Positions 18,101-29,281 of a stretch of 64,000 nucleotides of DNA are shown piece by piece. Position 1 is the first letter of the stretch, and every line of letters starts with the position of its first letter. Both the position numbers and the translations under genes were made by a program. Where the stretch lies: assembly GCF_013403875.1 (NCBI RefSeq), contig NZ_JACBNX010000003.1:174497-238496 (forward strand), read 5' to 3'. The stretch comes from Burkholderia guangdongensis. Its GTDB lineage: Bacteria > Pseudomonadota > Gammaproteobacteria > Burkholderiales > Burkholderiaceae. Under the pieces are notes generated by a model, which was not told the origin of the DNA, searched no databases, and worked only from the letters and a program-made list of their open reading frames with translations.

Positions 18101-19213
18101 TTATTGAGTCGCCCGTCCCACCCGCCGCCATTCCATCATTTGCCAAGCGAACAACCCCGGCAGAAAAATAATCAAGTCCCGAACACGCCGGGCCCCCGCG
18201 AGCGCCAGACAGATCTGCGGGTCAAGCCCGAGCGCCGTCCCGATCAGCAAAAAACCGCCCTCCTGAACACCAAGCGCACCGGGAACAAAAAACGCAACGC
18301 TACTCAACGCCTGAATCAACGCCTCGAGAACGAACGCCTCCAGAAAACTCACCTTCGCGCCCAGAAAATACAGCGCGAGCCAGATCTCGAACGCCGTCGC
18401 CAGGCACTGAACCGTCTGCCAGACAAACAGATACCGCGTCACGATTCCCCTCTGCCGCCAGATCCGTTTGATCGACTGATCGATGCGCGCGGATTCGCCG
18501 AGCAGCGCCGCGAGCTTGCCGCTCGTCATGCGGTTGAGAAATTGCGTCATCCGCTCGAACGGACTGGCGTGCTGCACCAGCGAAAACAGGACCAGCACCG
18601 GGGTCAGCACAACCAGCCCCCACGCAAAATCCGCTGCAACGTGCAGCGAACCGGACGCCGCATGACCAAGCAAATAAGCGATGCCGGCAGTCGCGAAAAT
18701 CAGCTGGCTGATCAGGGTAAGCTGGGTATCGACGATCAGACTCGCGACCACCGTCGACGGCCGCATGCCCCAACGCCGCATCACGCGGAACGAGACGATT
18801 TCGCCGCCGATTCGAGCCACGGGCAGCAAGCCGTTCACGGACTCCCGAATCCACACCAGACCGAGCACGGCACCCAGTCCAGGCCGCACCGGGCCTCGCA
18901 TCAGCAATTGCCAATCCTTCGCATTGGCGAGCATCGGCAACACGTGCGCGATCCCCGCGAGCACGAGCCCTGCGCCCGCGGCGCGCATCAACGCCAGCAC
19001 CGCGCTGGCGTCCTCGCGCCAGATCAGCCAGAACGAGACGACCAGGCCCACGAATGCGGCGGCCCGGCCCACATGCTTCATCGCGCCACCGGCGTTGAGA
19101 AGAGACGCCGGCTCGGCGGGATCGCTCCGGGGAGCAGGCAACGAGTCGGGCGCATGTTCGCGCGCCACTTCATGGATCGGATCGGCACGGCCGTCGAGCG
19201 TCGTTCGACTCAT
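18101..19213 (-). CDS. hpnL: HpnL-like putative hopanoid-cluster membrane protein
   Basis: 370-residue integral membrane protein of the lysylphosphatidylglycerol synthase transmembrane-region (UPF0104) superfamily, with about 7-8 hydrophobic segments (AAAFVGLVVSFWLIW, SVAFFVPGALGVQEGGFLLIG, LIIFLPGLFAWQMM). The GALGVQEGG motif is diagnostic of the superfamily. It begins 3 bp after the hpnI stop, so the two are one operon. In hopanoid clusters this member is named HpnL and is thought to take part in hopanoid transport or side-chain maturation. The ~44 N-terminal residues before MKHVGRAAAF may not be translated; an ATG at 19081 is an alternative. Confidence 0.85.
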   Translation of the reverse strand: MSRTTLDGRADPIHEVAREHAPDSLPAPRSDPAEPASLLNAGGAMKHVGRAAAFVGLVVSFWLIWREDASAVLALMRAAGAGLVLAGIAHVLPMLANAKDWQLLMRGPVRPGLGAVLGLVWIRESVNGLLPVARIGGEIVSFRVMRRWGMRPSTVVASLIVDTQLTLISQLIFATAGIAYLLGHAASGSLHVAADFAWGLVVLTPVLVLFSLVQHASPFERMTQFLNRMTSGKLAALLGESARIDQSIKRIWRQRGIVTRYLFVWQTVQCLATAFEIWLALYFLGAKVSFLEAFVLEALIQALSSVAFFVPGALGVQEGGFLLIGTALGLDPQICLALAGARRVRDLIIFLPGLFAWQMMEWRRVGRATQ

Positions 19214-19216
19214 GCT

Positions 19217-20452
19217 TCACTTGTCCTGAACCGAACGCAGCATGCCGTCGGGTTCCACTTCGAAGGTAGAGCCGCGCCAGACCACGCGGGTCGAGAAAAA
19301 ACTGGCGATCAGGATCGCGAACGATGCGATATCCGTCAATGGCAGCACCCAGAAATCACGGCGAGGTTCCAGCAACGCGGTGTCCGACTGCAGTTTCAGC
19401 ACGATCCTGGCCAGCAGCGCGGCCGGCACGAGCGCCCACGTCCATTCGGCGGCGCCGGACAGCGCGAGTGTCAGCAACGCGAGCGGAAACGGATGCGTCA
19501 GCACTGACCCCAAATGGCCGGCCGGGTCGACTGCGCGGATGGTCCGGCTCCAGCGCAGCTCATGCGCGGCCAGCGTCATCGCACTCGCCTGGTCGCAGAT
19601 ATGCGACACCGCGAGCGGTGGAATGGCGACTTTCGCGCCAGCCATGCGGACAGCCTCGCCGATCGCATTGTCTTCGGCCAGGTGATGCACGAACGGGGCA
19701 AAGCCGCCGATCTTCTCGAGCGTCGCACGGCGCGTGGCGATGGTCTGGCCAAAGCATGGACGCGCGAGGCCGAGCGCGAGCCCCGTCATCACGGCGGGGA
19801 GAAAGTGATAGTTGATGGCCTGCGCCGACAGACTCGACCACAACCCGGGGCTTGGCCGGCCACGATAGACACAGGTCACGAGGCCCACATCGGGCTTCTG
19901 CAACTCGCCGATCACATGACGCAGATAGTCGGGCGCGACGCTGACGTCGCTATCCGCGAAGACCAGAAACTCATGAAGCGCATGCGGCATCATGTTGATG
20001 ATGTTGCTCATTTTCCGATTCGGGCCGTGCAGACGCGCATCGGTCACCACGGTGATATGCGCGTCCGGATGGAGAAGCCGAAGCGCGTCGATCGTTTTGA
20101 GCGCGGGGTCGGCGCTGTCATGCACGCCGAACAGGAATTGTATGGGGCCCGGATAGTCCTGCTGGCAAAAGCTGATCAGATTGTCGAGCAGTGCCCATTC
20201 GTCGCCGTGCATCGGCTTGACGACGGTGACGGGCGGAAAGCTCGTGGGCTCCGACGTTCGCTGCTCGAAGAACCGGCGAGTCAGCACCGCGGCCAGCAGT
20301 GTGTAGCCGATCCCGAACAGCGCGCTCACGCCCGCCAGAACGGACATCGCCGTCAGAAAAACGGAACCCGCATGAGGAATGTCACCACGATCGAAAAATT
20401 CGAGCGTGACGACCAGGCCGACCAAGCAGACAAGCCACGTCAAATGCCTCAT
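19217..20452 (-). CDS. hpnI: HpnI-like hopanoid biosynthesis glycosyltransferase
   Basis: 411 residues from the ATG at 20452 (GGAG upstream), related to ceramide glucosyltransferases of family GT21. Known HpnI adds the N-acetylglucosamine-type sugar to bacteriohopanetetrol. Visible motifs are VTVVKPMHGDEWAL for nucleotide binding, FADSDVSV (D2), EDNAIGEAVR (D3, catalytic) and a C-terminal LRWSRTIR. It has two N-terminal transmembrane helices and a C-terminal hydrophobic domain anchoring it in the inner membrane. It forms an operon with hpnL. The hpnJ and hpnK genes are not in this window. Confidence 0.88.
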   Translation of the reverse strand: MRHLTWLVCLVGLVVTLEFFDRGDIPHAGSVFLTAMSVLAGVSALFGIGYTLLAAVLTRRFFEQRTSEPTSFPPVTVVKPMHGDEWALLDNLISFCQQDYPGPIQFLFGVHDSADPALKTIDALRLLHPDAHITVVTDARLHGPNRKMSNIINMMPHALHEFLVFADSDVSVAPDYLRHVIGELQKPDVGLVTCVYRGRPSPGLWSSLSAQAINYHFLPAVMTGLALGLARPCFGQTIATRRATLEKIGGFAPFVHHLAEDNAIGEAVRMAGAKVAIPPLAVSHICDQASAMTLAAHELRWSRTIRAVDPAGHLGSVLTHPFPLALLTLALSGAAEWTWALVPAALLARIVLKLQSDTALLEPRRDFWVLPLTDIASFAILIASFFSTRVVWRGSTFEVEPDGMLRSVQDK

Positions 20453-20638
20453 GCTCGGAATTCTCCGGGAGGGGACGGGGATACGCAGGACGATTACGCC
20501 CCGGTCTCGGGTAAAGCATGTGGAAGCAGGCTTTACGTATCCTACTACAGCCCGGAAGTCATTGGCTCCAACTTGTCGACGAGCCGCGCATGCGGCTCCG
20601 TTCATCGTAGAGAGGGGTGGCCCGGCACCCTTCTTCGA

Positions 20639-21037
20639 CTACTGACCGATGCCGAGCAGTTCGACTTCGAACGTGAGGTCGCTGTTCGGCGGGATCGGGC
20701 CGACCGCGCGATCGCCATAGGCGGTCGCCGCCGGGCAGGTCAGCTTGGCCTTGCCGCCGACCTTCATCTTCTGCACGCCTTGCGTCCAGCACGGAATCAC
20801 CTGACCAAGCGGGAAGGTCGCGGGGCCGCCATGCTTGGCGGAGCTGTCGAACTCGGTGCCGTTCGCCAGCGTGCCGCGATAGTTGACGCGCACGACGTCG
20901 TTGGCGGTCGGCTGCGGACCGGTGCCTTGCTTGATGTGCTCGACGACGACGCCCGACGGCAACTTCTCGGTGATATTGGCGGCGAACGCGGTCGATGCCA
21001 TAGTGGCAGCGGCGAATAAGACAATCAGTGATTTCAT
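20639..21037 (-). CDS. Periplasmic FKBP-type peptidyl-prolyl isomerase
   Basis: 132 residues: a Sec signal peptide (~1-19, ending TAFAAN) and a single FKBP domain. Typical motifs are VRVNYRGTLANGTEFDSS, FPLGQVIPCWTQGVQKM, AYGDRAVGPIPPNSDLTFEVELL. It catalyses cis-trans isomerisation of Xaa-Pro bonds and would assist folding of envelope proteins. The active-site pocket residues appear intact. Single gene, divergent from a GST gene. Confidence 0.92.
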   Translation of the reverse strand: MKSLIVLFAAATMASTAFAANITEKLPSGVVVEHIKQGTGPQPTANDVVRVNYRGTLANGTEFDSSAKHGGPATFPLGQVIPCWTQGVQKMKVGGKAKLTCPAATAYGDRAVGPIPPNSDLTFEVELLGIGQ

Positions 21038-21106
21038 ATGAGATCCTCGTCAAATGGCACGCCGATTATATCGGGATGCTCGCTTCATCAAGTGAGGACC
21101 GCGCCC

Positions 21107-21886
21107 ATGACCAACGATAGCGTTCGTCCTGCCGTATTGATCACGATGCCGCACAGCCACTACAGCGAGAAAGCGCGGTGGGCGCTCGACAGGCTCGCGC
21201 TGCCCTATCGGGAAGAGCCGCATGCCCCGCTGCTGCACCGTCTGGCGACGAAACCCAACGGCGGCGGCAGCGTGCCCGTGCTGGTTCATGACGGCGCTCA
21301 TTTCATCGATTCCACCGACATCCTGGTGCATACGGATAACGTGTGCGGCGGCGATGTGCTGTACCCGCGCGATGCCGGCCTGCGGCAGGAAGTCGAAGCG
21401 CTCGAGACGCAATTCGACGAAGAACTCGGTCCGCATACGCGGCGCTGGGCCTATGCGCAATTGCTGTCGGAGCGCAGCCTGCTTCGGCAAGTGATGTCGC
21501 GCGGCGTCCCGCGATTCGAGGCGGTGCTGCTGCCGGTCATGATGCCGGGCGTGGTCCGGCTCGTCCGCGCGTCGCTCAGGATCACGCCGGAGAGTGCGGC
21601 GCGCTCCCTCGAGCGCGTGCGCGGCATCTTCAGGCATGTCGACGGCCGGCTGGACGATGGCCGACGGTTCCTGGTCGGCGAACGCTTCACGGCGGCGGAT
21701 CTGACATTTGCCGCGCTCGCCGCGCCGGTGCTCTTTCCCGCGGGTTACCGTGCCGCTTACCCCGCGCTCGATGACGTGCCCGCCGCCATGCGCGACGAAG
21801 TCCTGCGCCTGCGGGAGACCGCCGCCGGACAATTTGCGCTGCGCATGTACGTGCAGGAACGCGACCGGTCGCACGCTGTTGCGTAG
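21107..21886 (+). CDS. Glutathione S-transferase-like protein
   Basis: 259 residues from the ATG at 21107 (GTGAGGA upstream). The N-terminal thioredoxin-fold domain shows MPHSHYSEKARWALDRLALPYREE and the cis-Pro segment GSVPVLVHD, followed by DSTDILVH. The C-terminal helical domain has the N-capping region GERFTAADLTFAALAAP. The Ser in SHYSEKAR is the likely glutathione-activating residue. Substrate unknown; detoxification or stress role by family. Confidence 0.85.
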   Translation: MTNDSVRPAVLITMPHSHYSEKARWALDRLALPYREEPHAPLLHRLATKPNGGGSVPVLVHDGAHFIDSTDILVHTDNVCGGDVLYPRDAGLRQEVEALETQFDEELGPHTRRWAYAQLLSERSLLRQVMSRGVPRFEAVLLPVMMPGVVRLVRASLRITPESAARSLERVRGIFRHVDGRLDDGRRFLVGERFTAADLTFAALAAPVLFPAGYRAAYPALDDVPAAMRDEVLRLRETAAGQFALRMYVQERDRSHAVA

Positions 21887-21932
21887 GGCCAGGGCCTGCA
21901 ACACGGCCGGCTTCCACCGGCTCTTAAAGCGC

Positions 21933-23177
21933 TCACACCGCTTCCCGATCCCCGCGCACCACCGCCTGCACCTCACTCTGCGCCAAATGCCGCAGCAACT
22001 TCCCGACCATCCAGACAACCGTCAACGCAAGCACCACGAAAAACATCGCAAGCGGCGCCAGAATCTGAACCGACACGAACCCCGCCAGCCCCATCATCGC
22101 AGACGACACGAGCAGCAACGCACACCCGAGAATCGCGCTGGTCAGGCCCGCAATATGCGGAAACAGCGAATTCCCCTTGGCCATCAGCGTCGGATACATC
22201 GCGCCCGCGCAGAACCCCATCACGAGCACGGGCGTCGCGAGCGTCCACACCCGCAACCCGACCGTCAACGCCAGCACCAGCATGCCGACCGCCGCCCCCG
22301 CCATCACGCGCGCGCCGATATGCAGCCGCCGCTCCGCACTCGGCAGACCCAGGCCACGCACGCGATTCGACAGGCCGCCCAGGAAGTACATCATCCCGAT
22401 CCCGAGCGCGAGATACCCGAAATACGTCGGCGGCTCATGCAGCGTGTTCTGCACCATGAACGGCCCGATGATGTTGAACACGAGCAGGATGCTGTAGCAC
22501 AGCCCCTGCGCGAGAAAGCAGCTCTGGAACACCGGGCTCGCCAGCACCCGCCCCGCGTTCTTCGTCAGCGTGCGCAGTTCCAGCCGCACCGGCCGCGGCA
22601 GCGTCTCGTGATAGCGCCACAGCACGCCCCACATCACGAGCGAGTAGACGAGCAGGAAAACGAGGCACGCCTGCCAGCCGAACCAGGTCTGCAGATGAGC
22701 GCCGATCACCGGCGCGACGATCGGCGCGAGCCCCCATGCGATCGACATGTACGTGAACGTATGCATCAGCGCCGGCCCGGAGAACGAATCGGTGATGATC
22801 GCCTTCGCGAGCAGGTTCGTCGTCGCGATCCCCAGGCCCTGCAGGCAGCGGGCCAGCACGAACGTCTCCAGATTGGGCGCGCCGAGCGACAGCAGGCAGC
22901 CGATCGTGAAGACGAAAAGGCCGAACGCGAGCACCGGCTTGCGTCCGTATGCATCGGCGATCGGCCCGAAGATGAGCTGGCCGAACGCGTAGGCGGCCAT
23001 GTAGCCGGACACGCTCGACTGGATCGCCTGCGGCGACGTCGCGAAGAAACGCGCCATCGCCGGCAGCGCGGGCACGTAGATGTCGATCGCCATCTGTCCC
23101 GCGGACGCGAACAGGCAGACCAGAAGCAGCAGGAAGCGCGGCGAGTTCGCCGTGCGGTCGGGGGGCGTGTGGGTCAT
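21933..23177 (-). CDS. MFS drug-resistance transporter, Bcr/CflA type
   Basis: 414 residues with 12 predicted transmembrane segments. Family signatures are DIYVPALPAMARFFATSP in TM1, GQLIFGPIADAYGRKPVL in the TM2-3 loop (motif A) and LARCLQGLGIA in TM4. It would export drugs or metabolites by proton antiport across the inner membrane. No adjacent regulator gene is evident. Substrate unknown. Confidence 0.9.
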   Translation of the reverse strand: MTHTPPDRTANSPRFLLLLVCLFASAGQMAIDIYVPALPAMARFFATSPQAIQSSVSGYMAAYAFGQLIFGPIADAYGRKPVLAFGLFVFTIGCLLSLGAPNLETFVLARCLQGLGIATTNLLAKAIITDSFSGPALMHTFTYMSIAWGLAPIVAPVIGAHLQTWFGWQACLVFLLVYSLVMWGVLWRYHETLPRPVRLELRTLTKNAGRVLASPVFQSCFLAQGLCYSILLVFNIIGPFMVQNTLHEPPTYFGYLALGIGMMYFLGGLSNRVRGLGLPSAERRLHIGARVMAGAAVGMLVLALTVGLRVWTLATPVLVMGFCAGAMYPTLMAKGNSLFPHIAGLTSAILGCALLLVSSAMMGLAGFVSVQILAPLAMFFVVLALTVVWMVGKLLRHLAQSEVQAVVRGDREAV

Positions 23178-23352
23178 GAAGGCATCGAAGAATCGGATTC
23201 CGGCGACGCAGCGTCATCCGGTTCGACTGTCGAACCCGGCATCCGCGCGGCGCCATAGCCGCGTATTGTGCCTGTTGCCGGCCGAATCGGTCCGATTCAC
23301 CTTGCGGGCGCGAGGTTGATCGCTACAAGCGCATGGCATCGGGCCGGCGGTT

Positions 23353-24870
23353 TCATTTCAGTTTGACGGCGACGAAGCTGCGCGCGTTGTGACGCTGGAT
23401 CAGCACCGACATCGACTTCCCCGCCCTCGCTTCCAGCGCGGCCACCTGTTCCGGCGACTCGACCAGCGTATCGTCGAGCGACAGCACGATATCGCCGGGC
23501 TGAATGCCCGCGCGCGCCGCGGGCCCATGAACCTCGTCCACCATCAGACCGACGGCGAGCCCACTCGTCTTTCGCTCGTCCTCGCTCAGCGGATGCATGA
23601 CGAGGCCGAGGCGATCCGATCCACCGGCTTCCACGGCGGCAGGGGCAACGGGGCCGGCAACCGAATGATCGGCAGGCGCGCCCGCCATCACGCTCAACGT
23701 GATCGGCTTCCGGTTCCGGATCAGCTTCAGCACGATTTTCGCGCCGGCCGGCGCATCGGCCACCCGGTCGGCGAACTCGGCGGAGCGGTCGATCGCCTGA
23801 TCGCCGACCTGCACGACGACGTCGCCGGGCTTCACGCCGCTCACGGCGGCCGGCGAACCGGGCTCGACGGCATTGACGAGCGCGCCGGCCGCTCGCGGCA
23901 AGCCGAGCGCCACGGCCACGCCCGGGCCGACGTCCTGCGCGTCGATGCCGAGCGACTCCCCGGACACCTCGCGCCGCGGTTGCAATTGGGCCCGCACCTG
24001 TTTCGCCAGATTGATCGGGATCGCAAACGTCAGGCTTCGGTATCGCTCGGCGTCCGCGTATATCTGCACGTCGATGCCGACCACCTCGCCCGCGCGGTTG
24101 AACAGCGGGCCGCCCGAGTTGTCGGGATTGACGGCGACGTCGGTCTGAAAGAACGGAAAGCCGCTGCCGTCCGGCAACGTGCGGCTGGTCGCGCTGACGA
24201 TGCCGAAGGTGGCGGTGTTCTGGAAACCGTCGGGCGAGCCGATCGTCAGAATCTGCTCGCCGACGCGCACCTTCGACGAATCACCGAGCCTGACCGTCGG
24301 CAGTTTCGTCGCGTCGATCTGCAATACCGCGACGTCGCTGCGCGCGTCGACGGCCAGAACCTGCGCGGCGAACTCGCGCCGGTCGGTCAGGCGAACCGTC
24401 ACGTCGTCGGCGTGATCGACCACGTGGGCGGTGGTCAGGATGAGGCCATCGGCGCTGATGATGAAGCCCGAACCGGTGCCCGTGATCGCATGCGGTGGAT
24501 TGCCCTGCGCATCCTGCCCGTCGGGCCCGGGCGATTGCGGCGCCGCATGTTTGAAGAACGCGAAAAACGGATCGCTGGGGTCCAGCGCGTCGGCATCCGG
24601 TTCCGGCGTTTTCTGCTCCGCCGTTTTCTGCTCCGCCACATGCGCGGTGACGTTCACGACCGCCGGCCCGTATTGCTCGGCAATCGTGGAGAAATCGACC
24701 GGCGCCTTCGCGACGGGTGGAGCGACCGTTCGCTTGTCGTCCTTCTGTTTCAACGGTGGCCGGACCGGGCTTGCCGCCACCGCGGTCGGCGACGGGAACG
24801 GATAGCCGGTCAATGCCAGCGCCAGCGCCGCCGCGTAGAGCGGGGTGCGGGAAAGGGTCCAGTGGAGCAC
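23353..24870 (-). CDS. HtrA/DegQ-like periplasmic protease with atypical active-site motif
   Basis: 505 residues: signal peptide (~1-33), trypsin-like domain ~60-280, PDZ1 ~285-385 and PDZ2 ~400-500. The catalytic triad reads His149 (TTAHVVD), Asp179 (DARSDVAVL) and Ser242. The usual GNSGGP is here PDNSGGP: the oxyanion-hole Gly before Asn-Ser is Asp240 (codon GAC, 24121-24123). That could reduce or alter proteolysis. Otherwise it is a standard Do-family envelope quality-control protease or chaperone. The linker has a duplicated EQKTAEQKTPE. Single gene. Confidence 0.87.
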   Translation of the reverse strand: MLHWTLSRTPLYAAALALALTGYPFPSPTAVAASPVRPPLKQKDDKRTVAPPVAKAPVDFSTIAEQYGPAVVNVTAHVAEQKTAEQKTPEPDADALDPSDPFFAFFKHAAPQSPGPDGQDAQGNPPHAITGTGSGFIISADGLILTTAHVVDHADDVTVRLTDRREFAAQVLAVDARSDVAVLQIDATKLPTVRLGDSSKVRVGEQILTIGSPDGFQNTATFGIVSATSRTLPDGSGFPFFQTDVAVNPDNSGGPLFNRAGEVVGIDVQIYADAERYRSLTFAIPINLAKQVRAQLQPRREVSGESLGIDAQDVGPGVAVALGLPRAAGALVNAVEPGSPAAVSGVKPGDVVVQVGDQAIDRSAEFADRVADAPAGAKIVLKLIRNRKPITLSVMAGAPADHSVAGPVAPAAVEAGGSDRLGLVMHPLSEDERKTSGLAVGLMVDEVHGPAARAGIQPGDIVLSLDDTLVESPEQVAALEARAGKSMSVLIQRHNARSFVAVKLK

Positions 24871-25039
24871 AACACACCTCCGGGGCGGTCGTCATGCCGG
24901 CGGCAAGTCACCTGTCACGCCATGCAACAAAAAACGGCGCTGACCAAATTCATATTAGGACATCGCCGCCGGCGCGCGTGCTCGCGCCGCCCGAGCGTTC
25001 TCGCGCTACCCACACGTCCTCGCGCCACCGTTTCCACCG

Positions 25040-25585
25040 CTACTCCGCGCGTCGTGCGGGCATCCGAAGCGCGGCCAGCGCGCCCTTCAGAATCTCCAGC
25101 CAGTAGCTTTCATAGCGAATGCCGGCTTGCAGCACGAGGCGCTGCAGCGCCGCTTCGCGATCCTGCGGCTCGTCCGGAAAGTCGCGTTTCTCGATGTCCC
25201 GGTACACCGCCAACTGCTCCTCGTGCAGCGCGATGCGGCGGCGTATCTCGTCGTCCAGCCCCGTCGGCCCGACGGCCGCCTCAGCCCGCAGGCGCACCAT
25301 GAATTCGTCGCGCAGCGGCGCCGGTGCCTCCTGCTGCGTGATCCAGCGCTTCAGCTCGTCACGACCGGCCGGCAGGATCCGGTACGCGCGCCGGCGCCCT
25401 CGCGTGGGTTCCTCCGGCAGCGATTCGATCAGCCCGCCCCCCTCCAGCCTCGCCAGCTCGCGATAAATCTGCTGATGCGTCGCATGCCAGAAGTAGCCGA
25501 TCGACCGGTCGAAGCGAGCGGCCAGCTCCGATCCCGAACCGGACCGTTCGACGAGCGCAGTAAGCAGGGCGTGAGGTAGAGACAT
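25040..25585 (-). CDS. PadR-family transcriptional regulator
   Basis: 181 residues from the ATG at 25585 (GGTGAT upstream). The N-terminal winged helix MSLPHALLTALVERSGSGSEL with IGYFWHATHQQIYRELARLEGGGLI is the PadR signature, and the C-terminal part (VirR/PadR-C-like helices) mediates dimerisation. It is divergent from the FadH-like operon, and two 14-bp palindromic elements sit in the shared promoter region, so I infer it represses that operon in response to a substrate or CoA-thioester-type ligand. Confidence 0.88.
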   Translation of the reverse strand: MSLPHALLTALVERSGSGSELAARFDRSIGYFWHATHQQIYRELARLEGGGLIESLPEEPTRGRRRAYRILPAGRDELKRWITQQEAPAPLRDEFMVRLRAEAAVGPTGLDDEIRRRIALHEEQLAVYRDIEKRDFPDEPQDREAALQRLVLQAGIRYESYWLEILKGALAALRMPARRAE

Positions 25586-25648
25586 CGGATCACCGTAACG
25601 GGCCGCGAGTTGAAGTAGGTGTTTTCCCGGGCGATTTTCCTCCGTTCT

Positions 25649-27733
<2,085 letters not shown>

Positions 27734-27776
27734 TGCTCGATCCGTCCATCCCAGAACGATCACACAGGAATCCGCG

Positions 27777-28217
27777 ATGATGAATACCCCCACGCATCTG
27801 CATCCGGCCGTCGCGAAATCGCTCGCGATCTGGCATTCGATGGTCGAACGCAACGACCTGAGCGCGCTGGAATCGATCGTCCATCCGGACGCGGTGTTCC
27901 GCTCGCCGATGGCCTTCAAGCCGTACGCGCCAGCGCCCGCGCTGCTGCTCGCGCTGCGCACGGTGATCACGATCTTCAAGGACTTCACCTATCACCGCGA
28001 GTTCGGCAGCGGCGACGGCATGAGCGTGGTGCTGGAATTCAGCGCGACCGTCGGCGACAAGCAGCTCAAGGGGATCGACATGATCCGCTTCGACGACGAC
28101 GGCCGCATCGTCGAATTCGAGGTGATGATCCGTCCGCTCAGCGGGCTGCAGGCGCTGGGCGCGGAAATGGGCGCCCGGCTCGGACAGCATCTGCCCGCGT
28201 TCAAGTCCAACGGCTGA
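27777..28217 (+). CDS. SnoaL-like/NTF2-fold protein
   Basis: 146 residues. The NTF2-like fold is suggested by WHSMVERNDLSALESIVHPDAVFRSPMAF at the N-terminus and a cone-shaped barrel pattern later (KGIDMIRFDDDGRIVEFEVMIRPLSGL). Such proteins are isomerases, cyclases, hydratases or binding proteins. It is 43 bp after the FadH-like gene, so the two are co-transcribed. A second Met codon (27780) is an equally good start. Substrate unknown. Confidence 0.8.
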   Translation: MMNTPTHLHPAVAKSLAIWHSMVERNDLSALESIVHPDAVFRSPMAFKPYAPAPALLLALRTVITIFKDFTYHREFGSGDGMSVVLEFSATVGDKQLKGIDMIRFDDDGRIVEFEVMIRPLSGLQALGAEMGARLGQHLPAFKSNG

Positions 28218-28245
28218 CGCGATCACCGACTTCCCTAGACCCGCC

Positions 28246-29109
28246 ATGCAAAACGAATACTTTCAGATCAGCATCGAATCCGGCATCGCCCATCTGCAGC
28301 TGAACCGGCCCGACCGGCTCAACACGATGGGCCCGGCCTTCTTCACCGGGTTGCGCGACGCCGTGCTCGCGCTCGACGATGCGGGCGACACCCGCGTGCT
28401 CGTCATCAGCTCGACCGGGAAGCATTTTTCGGCCGGCATGGCGCTCGATGTGTTCGCCGACACGTCGAGCGTGTTCGACACCCGCAGCCCGCGCGCTCGC
28501 CTGACTTTCCAGCACGCGCTGAGAAATCTGATCGATTGCTTCGATACGCTCGATCAGGCGCGGTTTCCGGTCATCTGCGCGATTCAGGGCGGCTGCATCG
28601 GCGGCGGCCTCGATCTCGCCGTCGCGTGCGATATTCGCGTCTGCACGGCCGATGCATTCTTCGCGCTGCAGGAAACGCAGATCGGCATGACGGCCGACCT
28701 CGGCGTGCTCCAGCGCCTGCCGAAGGTCATTCCCGCCGGCGTGGCCCGCCAGATGGCCTACACCAGCGAGCGGCTGAGCGCCGAGCGTGCGTTGACCGTC
28801 GGCCTCGTGAATGCCGTGTTGCCCGATGCCGACGCGCTGCTCCGGCATGCGATGGACGTGGCCCAAGCGATCGCGTCGAAGTCCGCGCTCGCCGTGAGCG
28901 GGTGCAAGGCCTCGATCAACTTCGCGCGCGACCACAGTACGGCCGAATCCCTGCAGCATATGGCGTTGCTGCAAAGCGCGATCTTCGACACCCGGGATCT
29001 CGCCGAGGCCATTTCCGCGTGGCAGGGAAAGCGGCCGGCGCGCTTCGATCCGTTGTCGCCGCTGACGCCACGCCCGGCCGCGAATCCGAATGACAGGGAA
29101 CTGCCGTAG
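28246..29109 (+). CDS. Enoyl-CoA hydratase/isomerase (crotonase family)
   Basis: 287 residues with the crotonase fold. The oxyanion-hole segments are STGKHFSAGMALDVF and AIQGGCIGGGLDLAVACDIR; the region LQETQIGMTADLGVLQRLPK corresponds to the active-site acid region. The AGM and GGC backbones are present. The family hydrates or isomerises CoA thioesters; this sequence resembles dienoyl-CoA isomerase-type members. It follows the SnoaL-like gene by 28 bp and is part of the PadR-linked operon. Confidence 0.87.
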   Translation: MQNEYFQISIESGIAHLQLNRPDRLNTMGPAFFTGLRDAVLALDDAGDTRVLVISSTGKHFSAGMALDVFADTSSVFDTRSPRARLTFQHALRNLIDCFDTLDQARFPVICAIQGGCIGGGLDLAVACDIRVCTADAFFALQETQIGMTADLGVLQRLPKVIPAGVARQMAYTSERLSAERALTVGLVNAVLPDADALLRHAMDVAQAIASKSALAVSGCKASINFARDHSTAESLQHMALLQSAIFDTRDLAEAISAWQGKRPARFDPLSPLTPRPAANPNDRELP

Positions 29110-29130
29110 GCCGGTCGCGTATCCGTCGAT

Positions 29131-29243
29131 TCGCCGTTCGCCGTTCGCCGTTCGCCGTTCGCCGTTCGCCGTTCGCCGTTCGCCGTTCGCCGTTCGCCGT
29201 TCGTCGTTCGCCGTTCGTCGTTCGCCGTTCGCCGATTCGCCGT
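29131..29243 (+). repeat. Heptanucleotide tandem repeat, unit TTCGCCG
   Basis: About 16 near-identical copies (two with a T substitution) lie between the crotonase stop and the small gene downstream. The seven-base unit is not a multiple of three, so length change would alter spacing or the frame of any translation crossing it. It is too short and spacer-free to be CRISPR. Confidence 0.92.
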
Positions 29244-29281
29244 CATGCCGCCCCGACGACCCCACCCTGACGAGGCCATCG

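Noticed and set aside
29131..29243. A CRISPR array in the heptamer repeat
   Set aside because: Repeats are 7 bp, contiguous and lack spacers.
28201..29265. A 354-codon open frame on the minus strand across the crotonase gene and heptamer repeats
   Set aside because: Antisense to the crotonase with ANGERRT-type low-complexity N-terminus coming from the tandem repeat; no SD or domain.
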